This document shows positions 48,905 to 57,396 of a stretch of 64,000 bases of DNA, piece by piece (the first letter of the stretch is position 1; each line of letters opens with the position of its first letter). A program made the position numbers and the translations under genes. The notes below the pieces were generated by a model that saw nothing but the letters and a program-made list of their open reading frames with translations, was not told the DNA's origin and did no database searches. Origin of the DNA: Butyricicoccus_A sp963588905. Its GTDB lineage: Bacteria; Bacillota; Clostridia; Oscillospirales; Butyricicoccaceae. The DNA lies in assembly GCA_963588905.1 (NCBI GenBank), contig CAVAJF010000019.1:1-64000 (forward strand). The letters run 5' to 3'.

Positions 48905-51900
48905 GCTTTTTGTCTCCCTTCTCTTCTTCCTCAATACTCTGCCAGAACTCCTCTGCCGGAATCTTTTTGATCTTGTGCGGGGTGTCTCCCAGCTGTGCAT
49001 CAAAGCGGCAAATTGCACGATACGGACACCACGCACAGGTGTCCTCTGTCGGGCCACGGCGCACCGGCTTGGCATCCATACTGCCGTGCATCAGCTCGCG
49101 CCCCATCTCTCCCAGCACGCGGCGAATATGTCTGCTCAGCTTGCCCAGCTTTTCCATGCTCGCCAAATTGGACAGGCTGCTCTTATTCGGCTTATCTCCC
49201 GACGCCAGATACCCCAGCGGCAAAAATGTTGCATCTTTTTCGATGTCGTGCTCCATCGCATCAATGACCGCCTTTTCATCCAGCAGCAGACCGGAACGGC
49301 GCAGCTGCTTTTTGCGCATGGCATCCAGCTCCGCTTCCTCTGCATCTCGCTTGGCATCGACAATCACCTGTTTAGCAGGAACATACAAGGCTCCCGCCGG
49401 AACAATGCGGTCAATGTGCTGCGCGAGCTTCTCTTGATAGTGCTGCAATCCCTGCTTTTCGATGGCAAACAAATACAGAAGCAGCTGGATATTGAGTCCA
49501 TACCACAGATCAGACAGCTCAAACTTTTTCGTGCCGCTCTTATAATCCAAGACGCGGATATATAAGGTACCGTCCTGCACATAGCCGTCCACGCGGTCAA
49601 CCTTTCCGTTCACTTCCAACTGCCCGTCCTCGCTGCGAATGAGAATGGGCGGCAAATCGCCCTGCCAGGAAAAATCCAGCTCAAAATCCATCGGCCGAAA
49701 ATCCGATTGCGCCATTTCCTCTAATAAATTATCTAAAATATCCTCTGTCATGTGCAGCAGGCGGCGGAACAAATGCCGAAATCGCGCGGAATACTGTTCC
49801 AATCCGCCGAGCTGCGTCTCGACATAAATTGTCGTCCATCGCCGCGCCAGCTTGTGCACCGTTTCCGTATCCGGCAACTGATCCGGATACTGCTCTCGCA
49901 CCTGTTTGAGCGTATGCTCCAGCACAAAATGTAAAAAGGTGCCGGTTTCCGGTGCATCGAAGGACGCACGCCGGCGTTCCTTTGCCCGCAGTCCATAGCG
50001 CAAAAAATACGCATACTGGCAGCGATAAAATGCATCGACGCGAGAGGCCGTCATGCGCAGCTTTTTTCCGTACAGCTGATGGACAACCTCTGCATTGTGC
50101 AGCGGCCCGCGCGCGGAGCGTTCTATCGGCTGAATGGGGACTGACTGCGCACGCAGTGCCGCCTGTGCCGCCGGAGAACGATCTCTGGCGGCACCGCAGC
50201 ACGCCAAATCAAAGCGCGGACGCTCTGCCTCCAGTCGATAGCTCTGTTCCAATTCCTTCTCTTTGGTTTCCGGCAAATCACGCAGCAGTTGCCGCAGCGC
50301 ACCAATCAAAAACGACGGACGTTTATCTCCATCCGCGCCCACCGTGCTCCAAGACAGCAGCAAATCCTGTGATGCCGATGCCAGCACGCGATACAGCGCC
50401 GCTTGCTCCTGTTCCATGCGGTCTTCGCTGGTTTCCAATTCCACTTCCAAGCCGAGCAGTTGGGAGCGTTCACTGTCAGACAAGATGCCGCCGGTCTCTC
50501 CAACAGAAGGCAGCACGCCGTCATTGACACCGAGCACCAGCAAATGCGGAATACCGGTTTTGCATACGCGATCAATCGAACCGCAGGTCACGCGATCCAA
50601 AGACACCGGAATGGTACCGACATCATATTCCGTCAGCACCAAACCGAGCATGGTGACAAACGCGTCGGTCTCCATTTCCGTGTCGCCCTGCACCCACGCG
50701 AACTGCTCCATCGCCTGCATGAGAATCTCCCACAGCTGCCGATATTCCTCTGCGGTCTGCAATCGACCGGCTTCTTCATGCAGCTGTGCCCGCGCGGCAA
50801 TGCTGTCCGGCGCGCCAATCCGCTCCAAAAACGCGTACAGCGCCTGTGCATACTGCGAGGCCGTGTGTGCCTGTTCCAAATCCTGCTGTAAGGCCTGCAA
50901 GGGCTGCACCGCCTTCTCGCGCAGCACATTGAGCGTTGCGAGCTTTTCCCGCGCTTTTTCATCCAATTCGCCGCCAAAGCTGTCGGGATGTCCGACAAAT
51001 GGCTGCAGCCACTTGCTGCCGCGAATGCGCCGAAACAGCACGTAATTTTCCAACAAATCGCACTCTTCGGCAGTCAGTCCGGCAAAGCCTGTTTTCAGAT
51101 AGGCAAAAATGTCCTCATACCGCCAGCCATTTGCCACGGTGTGCAGGGCTGAACCGACCAGTGCCAGCACGGGCTTTTGCAAAATATCATGCTTTTCGCT
51201 CAAAAAGATCGGGATTTGATAGCGTTCAAACACCAATTCCAGCACCGGCGCATACGCATCAAAATTTCTCGCCGTCACGACAATATCCCGCCGCCGCGCA
51301 TCGGTTTCACGCAGCAATTTTCGGATATATGCCGCTGCAAATTCACATTCCGAGAACAGATTGCCCGCTTCGTGCAGATGTATGCTGCTCTTATCGCTGT
51401 CAAACTGCTGTGTTCCCGCGCACAAACCATAGGCCTCTGCCAGCTGCAAATCATGCGGCCGCGGCATCACCATCTGTTCCATGCGTCGGATGTCCAACGG
51501 CTCTCCGCAGGCACTGGCCAATCGCTTGAGTCGTGTCATGGCGTGCATTGTTTCCGGAAACTGTTCCGGCTGGCGAAGGTCACCGGTCAGTGCGATGGTT
51601 ATCGGCACATGCCGCCGAAGCAGTGCCGCGAGAATCTCCAATTCCTGTTTATTGAACTGATCGAACCGGTCTAAATACAGCTCTGCGTCATCAAAAATTG
51701 TGCAATCAGGCAGTCTCTGGGCAATTTTTGTCATCTGATCGCGCGGATCCGGCAAATCTTCCTGTGTCATGCTTTCATATACCGCACCGATTTGTCCCAG
51801 ATCGCGCAGCTTTTCCGCCAGATGTCCCTCGGCCTCTGCCGAAGCATCCAGCAGCTGTTCCGGCGAAATGCCATTGGTCTTCATCTCATCTATGACTTGC

Positions 51901-52256
51901 AGCAAATCGCGCAGGACATCCGGCCGGCGAATAGCGCCGCTGTATACATCTAAAGCATCAGACGCTCGGCGCACCGCCTCATATAATACGAGCAATCGTC
52001 CCGCCGGTGTCAGTCCAACCTCTGCCAAGCCGCCCGCCTCCGCAAAGACACGATTGGCAATGCGCCGAAAGGTCAGCACTTCCGCAAAGCGCGCTCCGCG
52101 ATTGTCGGTTGCCGCCGCAAGCATCCGCTCATATTCATGTGATGCCAATTCCGGCACAATCAAAATTTGTCGTTTGCCGCTGGTCTCCCGCGCAGCGATG
52201 CGCCGCAGAATCTCGGTCGTCTTGCCGGTTCCTGCACGCCCTATCATCAGCTCCAT
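48882..52256 (-). CDS. addB: AddB helicase-nuclease subunit
   Basis: A 1124-residue partner of AddA with a P-loop near the N-terminus (MIGRAGTGKT) and the C-terminal nuclease motif VLDYKSG. The Fe-S ligands are seen as RCQYAYF and CAWCPYRAIC, the four-Cys arrangement that stabilises AddB. Start ATG 52256 follows GGGAGG; the upstream part of the frame overlaps the tRNA-Gly region and is not used. Organisation addB-addA is standard for Firmicutes. Confidence 0.94.
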   Translation of the reverse strand: MELMIGRAGTGKTTEILRRIAARETSGKRQILIVPELASHEYERMLAAATDNRGARFAEVLTFRRIANRVFAEAGGLAEVGLTPAGRLLVLYEAVRRASDALDVYSGAIRRPDVLRDLLQVIDEMKTNGISPEQLLDASAEAEGHLAEKLRDLGQIGAVYESMTQEDLPDPRDQMTKIAQRLPDCTIFDDAELYLDRFDQFNKQELEILAALLRRHVPITIALTGDLRQPEQFPETMHAMTRLKRLASACGEPLDIRRMEQMVMPRPHDLQLAEAYGLCAGTQQFDSDKSSIHLHEAGNLFSECEFAAAYIRKLLRETDARRRDIVVTARNFDAYAPVLELVFERYQIPIFLSEKHDILQKPVLALVGSALHTVANGWRYEDIFAYLKTGFAGLTAEECDLLENYVLFRRIRGSKWLQPFVGHPDSFGGELDEKAREKLATLNVLREKAVQPLQALQQDLEQAHTASQYAQALYAFLERIGAPDSIAARAQLHEEAGRLQTAEEYRQLWEILMQAMEQFAWVQGDTEMETDAFVTMLGLVLTEYDVGTIPVSLDRVTCGSIDRVCKTGIPHLLVLGVNDGVLPSVGETGGILSDSERSQLLGLEVELETSEDRMEQEQAALYRVLASASQDLLLSWSTVGADGDKRPSFLIGALRQLLRDLPETKEKELEQSYRLEAERPRFDLACCGAARDRSPAAQAALRAQSVPIQPIERSARGPLHNAEVVHQLYGKKLRMTASRVDAFYRCQYAYFLRYGLRAKERRRASFDAPETGTFLHFVLEHTLKQVREQYPDQLPDTETVHKLARRWTTIYVETQLGGLEQYSARFRHLFRRLLHMTEDILDNLLEEMAQSDFRPMDFELDFSWQGDLPPILIRSEDGQLEVNGKVDRVDGYVQDGTLYIRVLDYKSGTKKFELSDLWYGLNIQLLLYLFAIEKQGLQHYQEKLAQHIDRIVPAGALYVPAKQVIVDAKRDAEEAELDAMRKKQLRRSGLLLDEKAVIDAMEHDIEKDATFLPLGYLASGDKPNKSSLSNLASMEKLGKLSRHIRRVLGEMGRELMHGSMDAKPVRRGPTEDTCAWCPYRAICRFDAQLGDTPHKIKKIPAEEFWQSIEEEEKGDKKHGRFMDR

Positions 52257-52308
52257 GCCGTATTCCTCCCGTGATATTTCCTGAGCTTTTAGTATACCAG
52301 CAAACAAC

Positions 52309-52339
52309 GAAAAAAGACAGCCGATTTCTCGACTGTCTC
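52309..52339 (-). terminator. Terminator of the tRNA pair
   Basis: Minus-strand hairpin AGACAGTCGA / TCGGCTGTCT and six T, after tRNA-Gly. Immediately downstream, TATACT at 52296-52291 could serve addB. Confidence 0.75.
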
Positions 52340-52348
52340 TAAAAAATT

Positions 52349-52424
52349 TGGAGCGGATGACGAGGCTCGAACTCGCTACCTCCACCTTGGCAAGGTGGCG
52401 CTCTACCAGATGAGCTACATCCGC
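52349..52424 (-). tRNA. tRNA-Gly (GCC)
   Basis: A 76-base tRNA with encoded CCA. Acceptor GCGGATG/CATCCGC, anticodon GCC in CCTTGCCAAGG, T-loop GTTCGAGCC. Minus strand, directly after tRNA-Phe. Confidence 0.95.
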
Positions 52425-52431
52425 ATATTGT

Positions 52432-52507
52432 TGGTGCCTCCGGGCGGAATCGAACCACCGACACGGGGATTTTCAGTCCCCTGCTCTACCGACTGAGCTA
52501 CAGAGGC
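52432..52507 (-). tRNA. tRNA-Phe (GAA)
   Basis: A 76-base tRNA with encoded CCA. Acceptor GCCTCTG/CGGAGGC, anticodon loop CTGAAAA giving GAA, T-arm GGTTCGATTCC. It comes first in a two-tRNA transcript with tRNA-Gly. Confidence 0.95.
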
Positions 52508-52605
52508 GAATCGTCTTTCTGCTGCGCTATCGCAACAAAAAGAGTATTCAAAACGCTTTTTTAGGTGTTTCTCGTATCAAACACCGCACTCTCAAGTGCT
52601 TTTTT

Positions 52606-52634
52606 AGTATACCGTAGGAATTCGGAAATGTCAA
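52606..52634 (-). promoter_or_regulatory. Promoter of the tRNA-Phe/tRNA-Gly unit
   Basis: Minus strand TTGACA (52634-52629), 17 bases, TATACT (52611-52606). Confidence 0.85.
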
Positions 52635-52751
52635 GGAAAATTTTTAAATTATTTTTTGTTTTTTTCTGCGACATTTTCTTCTGGTATGATTTGGTCTTTT
52701 CGCGGGGATACTGATGGATACAAAGATTTCTCAAAACCAGGAGGCGAAACC

Positions 52752-53522
52752 ATGCCGAATAAAGTAGAGATCTGCGGAATCAATACTTCCCGCCTAGAAG
52801 TGTTGTCCGCTGAGGAAACCGATGCCCTGCTGCGCCGCAGTGTCAAAGGAGACCGCGCTGCCCGCGACCGCTTGATTTCCTGCAATCTGCGGCTCGTCCT
52901 TCGCGTCATCCAGCGCTTTTCCGGGCGCGGAGAGAGCATGGATGATTTGTTTCAGGTCGGATGTATCGGTCTCATGAAATCCATCGATAATTTCAATGTC
53001 GAGTTAAACGTCCGATTTTCCACCTATGCGGTTCCGATGATTATCGGAGAAATCCGGCGATACCTGCGTGACAACAGTTCAATCCGCGTCTCCCGCTCCA
53101 TGCGTGATACTGCCTATCGCGCCTTGCAGGCAAAAGAGGCGTTTGTCAACGCCAACCAGCGCGAGCCGACGATTGAAGAGCTGTCCCGCGCCATGCAGGT
53201 TCCGCGAGAGGATATTGTCTTTGCGCTGGATGCCATTCTCGATCCGGTGTCTTTATATGAGCCGGTATTCGAGAGCGGCGGCGATGCGGTCTACGTCATG
53301 GATCAGGTCGGAGACACCAAAAATACCGATGAGCACTGGCTGGAACAAATCGCGCTGAAAGAAGCCTTGCAGCAATTGTCTCCGCGAGAACAAAACATCC
53401 TGCGGATGCGCTTTTTCGAAGGCCGCACGCAAATGGAAGTTGCCAATGAAATCCATATTTCTCAGGCGCAGGTATCCCGCCTAGAAAAAAGCGCCCTTTC
53501 CCGCATCCGAAAACAAATTTAA
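52752..53522 (+). CDS. sigG: Sporulation sigma factor SigG
   Basis: A 256-residue late forespore sigma factor. The start NKVEICGINTS is specific for SigG. Region 2 is LFQVGCIGLMKSIDNFN and FSTYAVPMIIGEIRRYLRDN; region 4 includes VANEIHISQAQVSRLEKSA. Start ATG 52752 follows CAGGAGG; the upstream codons of the frame are leader. It is not adjacent to spoIIGA-sigE, which lie about 6 kb away on the other strand, whereas these genes are contiguous in most spore formers. Confidence 0.96.
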   Translation: MPNKVEICGINTSRLEVLSAEETDALLRRSVKGDRAARDRLISCNLRLVLRVIQRFSGRGESMDDLFQVGCIGLMKSIDNFNVELNVRFSTYAVPMIIGEIRRYLRDNSSIRVSRSMRDTAYRALQAKEAFVNANQREPTIEELSRAMQVPREDIVFALDAILDPVSLYEPVFESGGDAVYVMDQVGDTKNTDEHWLEQIALKEALQQLSPREQNILRMRFFEGRTQMEVANEIHISQAQVSRLEKSALSRIRKQI

Positions 53523-53539
53523 CTCTGTCCGTTTCGTCC

Positions 53540-53585
53540 TTGACAGATGATTTTCCCTCCGCTATCCTAAAGATAATCTTAGGAA
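53540..53585 (+). promoter_or_regulatory. Promoter and operator-like dyad of cbiK
   Basis: TTGACA (53540-53545), 17 bases, TATCCT (53563-53568). A near-palindrome, TCCTAAAGATAATCTTAGGA (53566-53585), covers the start point and may bind a metal- or cofactor-responsive repressor. Confidence 0.65.
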
Positions 53586-53604
53586 TCGGAGGGTATATTT
53601 TTAT

Positions 53605-54354
53605 ATGAAGCAAGCAATTGTTGTTGTCAGCTTCGGAACATCCGTTCCGGAGGCGATGCAAGCGATTGAAAACATCGAACGCACCGCCGAGCAGGTCTGC
53701 GGACAGCCGGTATACCGAGCCTTCACCTCACGAATCATTCGCAGCAAGCTGCTCAAACGCGATGGCGTCGATATTCCCGACCCACACACGCTGTTTGAAC
53801 AGCTGTGCAAGCAGTACGAACGCATTACCTGTCTGACGACCCATGTTATTCCCGGCATCGAATACGAGCAGCTGTGCGCAGACGCCGCCTCGTTCCCGCA
53901 GGTGCACATCGCCCGCCCATTATTATGGTCAGAATCCGATTACGATACCTGTGTCCACGCGATCATGCAGCAGGTTCCGCCGTGTGCGCCGCACGAAGCA
54001 CTGCTTCTGATGGGACACGGCACGGAGCACTTTGCCAATGCGGCATACTGTGAGCTAGAACACAAATTCCGCACCGCAGGTCACTCTCACGTGTACGTCG
54101 GTACTGTAGAAGGCTATCCCCAGTTGGACAGCATCATTCCGCAGCTGCAAGCCGCCAAAATCAAAAAGATTTGGCTTATGCCGTTCATGATTGTCGCCGG
54201 AGACCATGCCCGCAACGATCTTTCCGGAAACAGACCGGACAGCTGGAAAAGCCAGCTCGAAGCACTTGGTTTCGAGACCCAAACGATATTGACCGGGCTC
54301 GGCGAAATTCCGGAAATTGCGAAAAAATTCGCAGCGCATATTCAAGAGGTGTGA
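53605..54354 (+). CDS. cbiK: Anaerobic sirohydrochlorin cobaltochelatase CbiK
   Basis: A 249-residue chelatase with two similar halves. LMGHGTEHFANAAY and IVAGDHARNDL carry the metal-binding His residues of the CbiK family. It would insert cobalt (or iron) into sirohydrochlorin. No other cobalamin or siroheme gene is in the window, so the pathway around it cannot be fixed. ATG 53605 lies after GGAGGG. A lipoprotein gene follows after six bases. Confidence 0.88.
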   Translation: MKQAIVVVSFGTSVPEAMQAIENIERTAEQVCGQPVYRAFTSRIIRSKLLKRDGVDIPDPHTLFEQLCKQYERITCLTTHVIPGIEYEQLCADAASFPQVHIARPLLWSESDYDTCVHAIMQQVPPCAPHEALLLMGHGTEHFANAAYCELEHKFRTAGHSHVYVGTVEGYPQLDSIIPQLQAAKIKKIWLMPFMIVAGDHARNDLSGNRPDSWKSQLEALGFETQTILTGLGEIPEIAKKFAAHIQEV

Positions 54355-54360
54355 CGATTC

Positions 54361-54843
54361 ATGAGACGCAAATATAGCTTTTTACTATCTATCACACTTT
54401 TAGCGATATTGCTGTTGTCCGGCTGTTCTTCCGGTTCGTCTGACGCATCTTCTGCTCTTGTGTCAACAGACAGTATGCAGCTGATTGATTCCCAAACCGT
54501 ATACCCCAATCCGCAAGACACCGCAGCCAAAGAGGACCGCGTCTATTACACCGTCGACGTGTATCAGGATACAGATCATACCATCCTCGTGCAAGCGGAT
54601 TCTAATTTTAAGCTATTTGAGAAAACACAGTATACCGTTGATTTCGATCAGGCTATTGCAAAAACGGATATATCCATCAAATGGACAACGCTCATGGGAA
54701 GCACGGAACCCTCCCAAGACGATGAACTGGCAATTGCAGATATTTCCCTCTCACACAACGGAACCGTATTCAGCGAAAAGAAAATCAATTTTGTCACCAA
54801 AGCCATTGACATCGTTGTCGATACCATAGACAAAAATACGTAG
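54361..54843 (+). CDS. Lipoprotein co-transcribed with cbiK
   Basis: A 160-residue precursor with lipobox LLLSGCSS and a Ser-rich linker, then an outer domain with EDRVYYTVDVYQDTDH and TDISIKWTTLMGS strands. It follows cbiK at six bases, sharing its transcript, so a link to metal or tetrapyrrole handling is possible but unproven. No family recognised. Confidence 0.65.
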   Translation: MRRKYSFLLSITLLAILLLSGCSSGSSDASSALVSTDSMQLIDSQTVYPNPQDTAAKEDRVYYTVDVYQDTDHTILVQADSNFKLFEKTQYTVDFDQAIAKTDISIKWTTLMGSTEPSQDDELAIADISLSHNGTVFSEKKINFVTKAIDIVVDTIDKNT

Positions 54844-54845
54844 AA

Positions 54846-54880
54846 AAAAGCCTGTATCCCAACGGAATACAGGCTTTTCT
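54846..54880 (+). terminator. Terminator of the cbiK operon
   Basis: Hairpin AAAAGCCTGTAT / ATACAGGCTTTT, three bases before the 3' end of the convergent tRNA-Pro. Confidence 0.8.
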
Positions 54881-54882
54881 TG

Positions 54883-54958
54883 TGGTCCGAGTGACAGGAG
54901 TCGAACCTGCGGCATCCTGCTCCCAAAGCAGGCGCGCTACCATCTGCGCTACACCCGG
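54883..54958 (-). tRNA. tRNA-Pro (TGG)
   Basis: A 76-base tRNA with encoded CCA. Acceptor CCGGGTG/CACTCGG, anticodon loop TTTGGGA giving TGG, T-arm GGTTCGACTCC. Confidence 0.95.
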
Positions 54959-54988
54959 ATGTGAATTTGGTTTGTCAGTCACAATGTC

Positions 54989-55030
54989 TTGACATTTAAT
55001 TAGTATACGCTATAATAAGAACATAGTCAA
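54989..55030. promoter_or_regulatory. Overlapping divergent promoters of glyS and tRNA-Pro
   Basis: Plus strand: TTGACA (54989-54994), 16 bases, TATAAT (55011-55016) toward glyS. Minus strand: TTGACT (55030-55025), 17 bases, TATACT (55007-55002) toward tRNA-Pro. The two core promoters share the same 42 bases, so they should exclude each other. Confidence 0.8.
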
Positions 55031-55090
55031 GAGCTTTTGACTAAATTTTTTGTGTGCATAAGCCATATGCGCCTATAAGGAGTAGAAATT

Positions 55091-56482
55091 ATGAACAACA
55101 CCGAAAAGACAATGGACAAAATCGTCGCTCTGTGCAAGGGACGCGGTTTCGTTTACAGCGGCTCCGAGATCTACGGCGGTCTTGCTAACACCTGGGATTA
55201 CGGTCCGCTTGGTGTCGAATTCAAGAATAACGTCAAGAACGCTTGGAGAAAGAAGTTTGTACAGGAATCCCCGTACAATGTCGGTCTGGATTCCGCTATC
55301 CTGATGAACCCGATGACCTGGGTCGCTTCCGGCCATGTAGGCGGTTTCTCCGATCCGCTGATGGACTGCAAGGACTGCCACACCCGTCATCGTGCCGACC
55401 AGCTGATTGAAGACGCTACCGGCGAAAATCCGGCTGGCTGGAGCAACCAGCAGATGCGTGACTACATCGACGAGAAGCAGATCGCTTGTCCGAACTGCGG
55501 TGGTCATAACTTTACCGATATTCGTCAGTTCAACCTGATGTTCAAGACCTTCCAGGGTGTTACTGAAAACGCAAAGAACGAGCTGTACCTGCGTCCGGAG
55601 ACCGCTCAGGGCATCTTCGTAAACTTCCAGAACGTACAGCGCACCACCCGCCGCAAGATCCCGTTTGGTGTTGCTCAGGTTGGCAAGTCCTTCCGTAACG
55701 AGATTACCCCGGGCAACTTCACCTTCCGTACCCGTGAGTTCGAGCAGATGGAGCTGGAGTTCTTCTGCAAGCCGGGCACCGATCTGGAGTGGTTTAAGTA
55801 CTGGAAGGACACTTGCAAGAACTTCCTGCTCAGCCTTGGCATCAAAGAAGAGAACATGCGTCTGCGCGACCATGAGCAGGAAGAGCTGTCCCATTACTCC
55901 AATGCTACCACCGATATTGAGTTCCTGTTCCCGTTTGGCTGGGGCGAGCTGTGGGGCATCGCTGACCGCACCGACTTTGACCTGACCCAGCATCAGAAGA
56001 CCTCCGGTGTTTCTATGGAATACTTCGATCAGGAAGCCGGCGAGAAGTACATCCCGTATGTTATCGAGCCGTCTCTGGGTGCTGACCGTGTTGCTCTGGC
56101 ATTCCTGTGCGACGCATACGACGAGGAAGTCGTTGGTCAGGACAAGAAGGGCAAGGATGACGTTCGTGTCGTTCTGCGTCTGCATCCGGCTCTGGCACCG
56201 TACAAGGCTGCTGTTCTGCCGCTGTCCAAGAAGCTGCACGATCAGGCTATGCCGGTATACGAAGAGCTGTCCAAGCACTTCATGATTGACTATGACGAGG
56301 CTGGTTCCATCGGCAAGCGCTATCGCCGCGAGGATGAGATCGGCACGCCGCTCTGCATCACCGTTGACTTCGAGACCGAAACCGACGGCTGCGTAACCAT
56401 CCGTGACCGCGACACCATGGAGCAGATTCGTCTGCCGATCGCCGAGGTCAAGGATTACATCGCAAAGAAGTGCGAATTCTAA
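55091..56482 (+). CDS. glyS: Glycyl-tRNA synthetase, homodimeric type
   Basis: A 463-residue class II synthetase of the archaeal/eukaryal-like alpha2 form. Marks are VYSGSEIYGGLANTWDYGP, GHVGGFSDPLMDCK, RPETAQGIFVNFQN, FRNEITPGNFTFRTREFEQM and EPSLGADRV. The codon choice is strongly biased, as in a highly expressed gene. ATG 55091 follows AAGGAG. No T-box was seen in the leader. Confidence 0.97.
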   Translation: MNNTEKTMDKIVALCKGRGFVYSGSEIYGGLANTWDYGPLGVEFKNNVKNAWRKKFVQESPYNVGLDSAILMNPMTWVASGHVGGFSDPLMDCKDCHTRHRADQLIEDATGENPAGWSNQQMRDYIDEKQIACPNCGGHNFTDIRQFNLMFKTFQGVTENAKNELYLRPETAQGIFVNFQNVQRTTRRKIPFGVAQVGKSFRNEITPGNFTFRTREFEQMELEFFCKPGTDLEWFKYWKDTCKNFLLSLGIKEENMRLRDHEQEELSHYSNATTDIEFLFPFGWGELWGIADRTDFDLTQHQKTSGVSMEYFDQEAGEKYIPYVIEPSLGADRVALAFLCDAYDEEVVGQDKKGKDDVRVVLRLHPALAPYKAAVLPLSKKLHDQAMPVYEELSKHFMIDYDEAGSIGKRYRREDEIGTPLCITVDFETETDGCVTIRDRDTMEQIRLPIAEVKDYIAKKCEF

Positions 56483-56503
56483 TCTGACAAACCAGAACAT
56501 TCG

Positions 56504-56541
56504 AGAAAAGCTGTCCTGCGAGCAGGATGGCTTTTCTTTCG
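56504..56541 (+). terminator. Terminator of glyS
   Basis: Hairpin AGAAAAGC-TGTCCTGC / GCAGGAT-GGCTTTTCT with a T-rich tail. Confidence 0.8.
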
Positions 56542-56560
56542 CTCGTTATGTAAAATATAC

Positions 56561-56589
56561 TTGACATTCTATCGTATATAGCATATACT
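56561..56589 (+). promoter_or_regulatory. Promoter with palindromic operator for the XRE regulator
   Basis: TTGACA (56561-56566), 17 bases, TATACT (56584-56589). The palindrome GTATAT-AGC-ATATAC (56574-56588) overlaps the -10. It is the natural site for autorepression by the XRE protein encoded next. Confidence 0.8.
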
Positions 56590-56621
56590 GCAAGTACAGA
56601 AAGACAGAAGGAGGGCAGTAC

Positions 56622-56816
56622 ATGAAAAATCTGCGGTTGAAGGCAGCACGTGCCGGAAAAGATCTCTCCCAGCAAGCACTGGCAGAGCTGGTCGGCGTCT
56701 CCCGCCAGACAATCAACGCCATTGAAAAGGGGGACTACAATCCAACCATTCGTTTGTGCATTGCCATTTGCAAAGCATTAGATAAAACTTTGGACGATTT
56801 ATTTTGGGAGGTATGA
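56622..56816 (+). CDS. XRE-family transcriptional regulator
   Basis: A 64-residue Cro/CI-type helix-turn-helix protein: LSQQALAELVGVSRQTINAI is the HTH, followed by EKGDYNPTIRL and a short end. No other domain. This tiny form is often paired with a membrane protein, as here (three bases between the genes). ATG 56622 follows GGAGGG. Confidence 0.9.
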   Translation: MKNLRLKAARAGKDLSQQALAELVGVSRQTINAIEKGDYNPTIRLCIAICKALDKTLDDLFWEV

Positions 56817-56819
56817 CCT

Positions 56820-57311
56820 ATGAAAAGAAAAAATATCCATTTACTCCCCCCGATTGCTCTTGACGAGCGTCAGAAACAGCAGATGTACCAGATCGAACAC
56901 CGTGGTTTCTGGTTTGCATATTTCGGCATTCTAGCCTTGCTGCTGTTGGAAGTCCTCACCAATACTCCCGGTATCATTGTCGGCTGCACGACGGTTCTGC
57001 TGCTCGCGCTGAGTGGATATACCGAATTTTGCTGCATTCGGCGCGGCTTGTGGGATTGGCGTCTCAAGCCAAATCCAAAAAATAATGCTCTGATGAGCAT
57101 GATCGGCGCCATCTGTATCTTTGCTTTTACACTGCTGCTCTACACCAAAAACGGCTATTTTGTACATTCCCCCAAGCTGATGTGCTTGTGCGCGCTGATT
57201 GCCGCTTTCTTTACGTTTCTTCTGACCTTTGCTCTGTTGTCTGCCACCGCAAAAGCATGTACCAAACGCAACGAACAATTAGAAGAAGAATGTGAAGAGG
57301 ATGAGGAATAA
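56820..57311 (+). CDS. Small membrane protein paired with XRE regulator
   Basis: A 163-residue protein with four hydrophobic helices (GFWFAYFGILALLLLEVLT, IIVGCTTVLLLALSGY, LMSMIGAICIFAFTLLLY, ALIAAFFTFLLTFALLS) and an acidic end (EEECEEDEE). It is co-transcribed with the XRE gene. DUF6773-like proteins occur in the same pairing, a naming given from memory of the pattern. Function unknown. Confidence 0.75.
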   Translation: MKRKNIHLLPPIALDERQKQQMYQIEHRGFWFAYFGILALLLLEVLTNTPGIIVGCTTVLLLALSGYTEFCCIRRGLWDWRLKPNPKNNALMSMIGAICIFAFTLLLYTKNGYFVHSPKLMCLCALIAAFFTFLLTFALLSATAKACTKRNEQLEEECEEDEE

Positions 57312-57396
57312 TCTCATATTTTTCTGTTAAAATTTCCGCAACCATGCTATACTAAAGTTGTTTGACAGTAAATTTTTCACAGGAGGTTTCAACACC

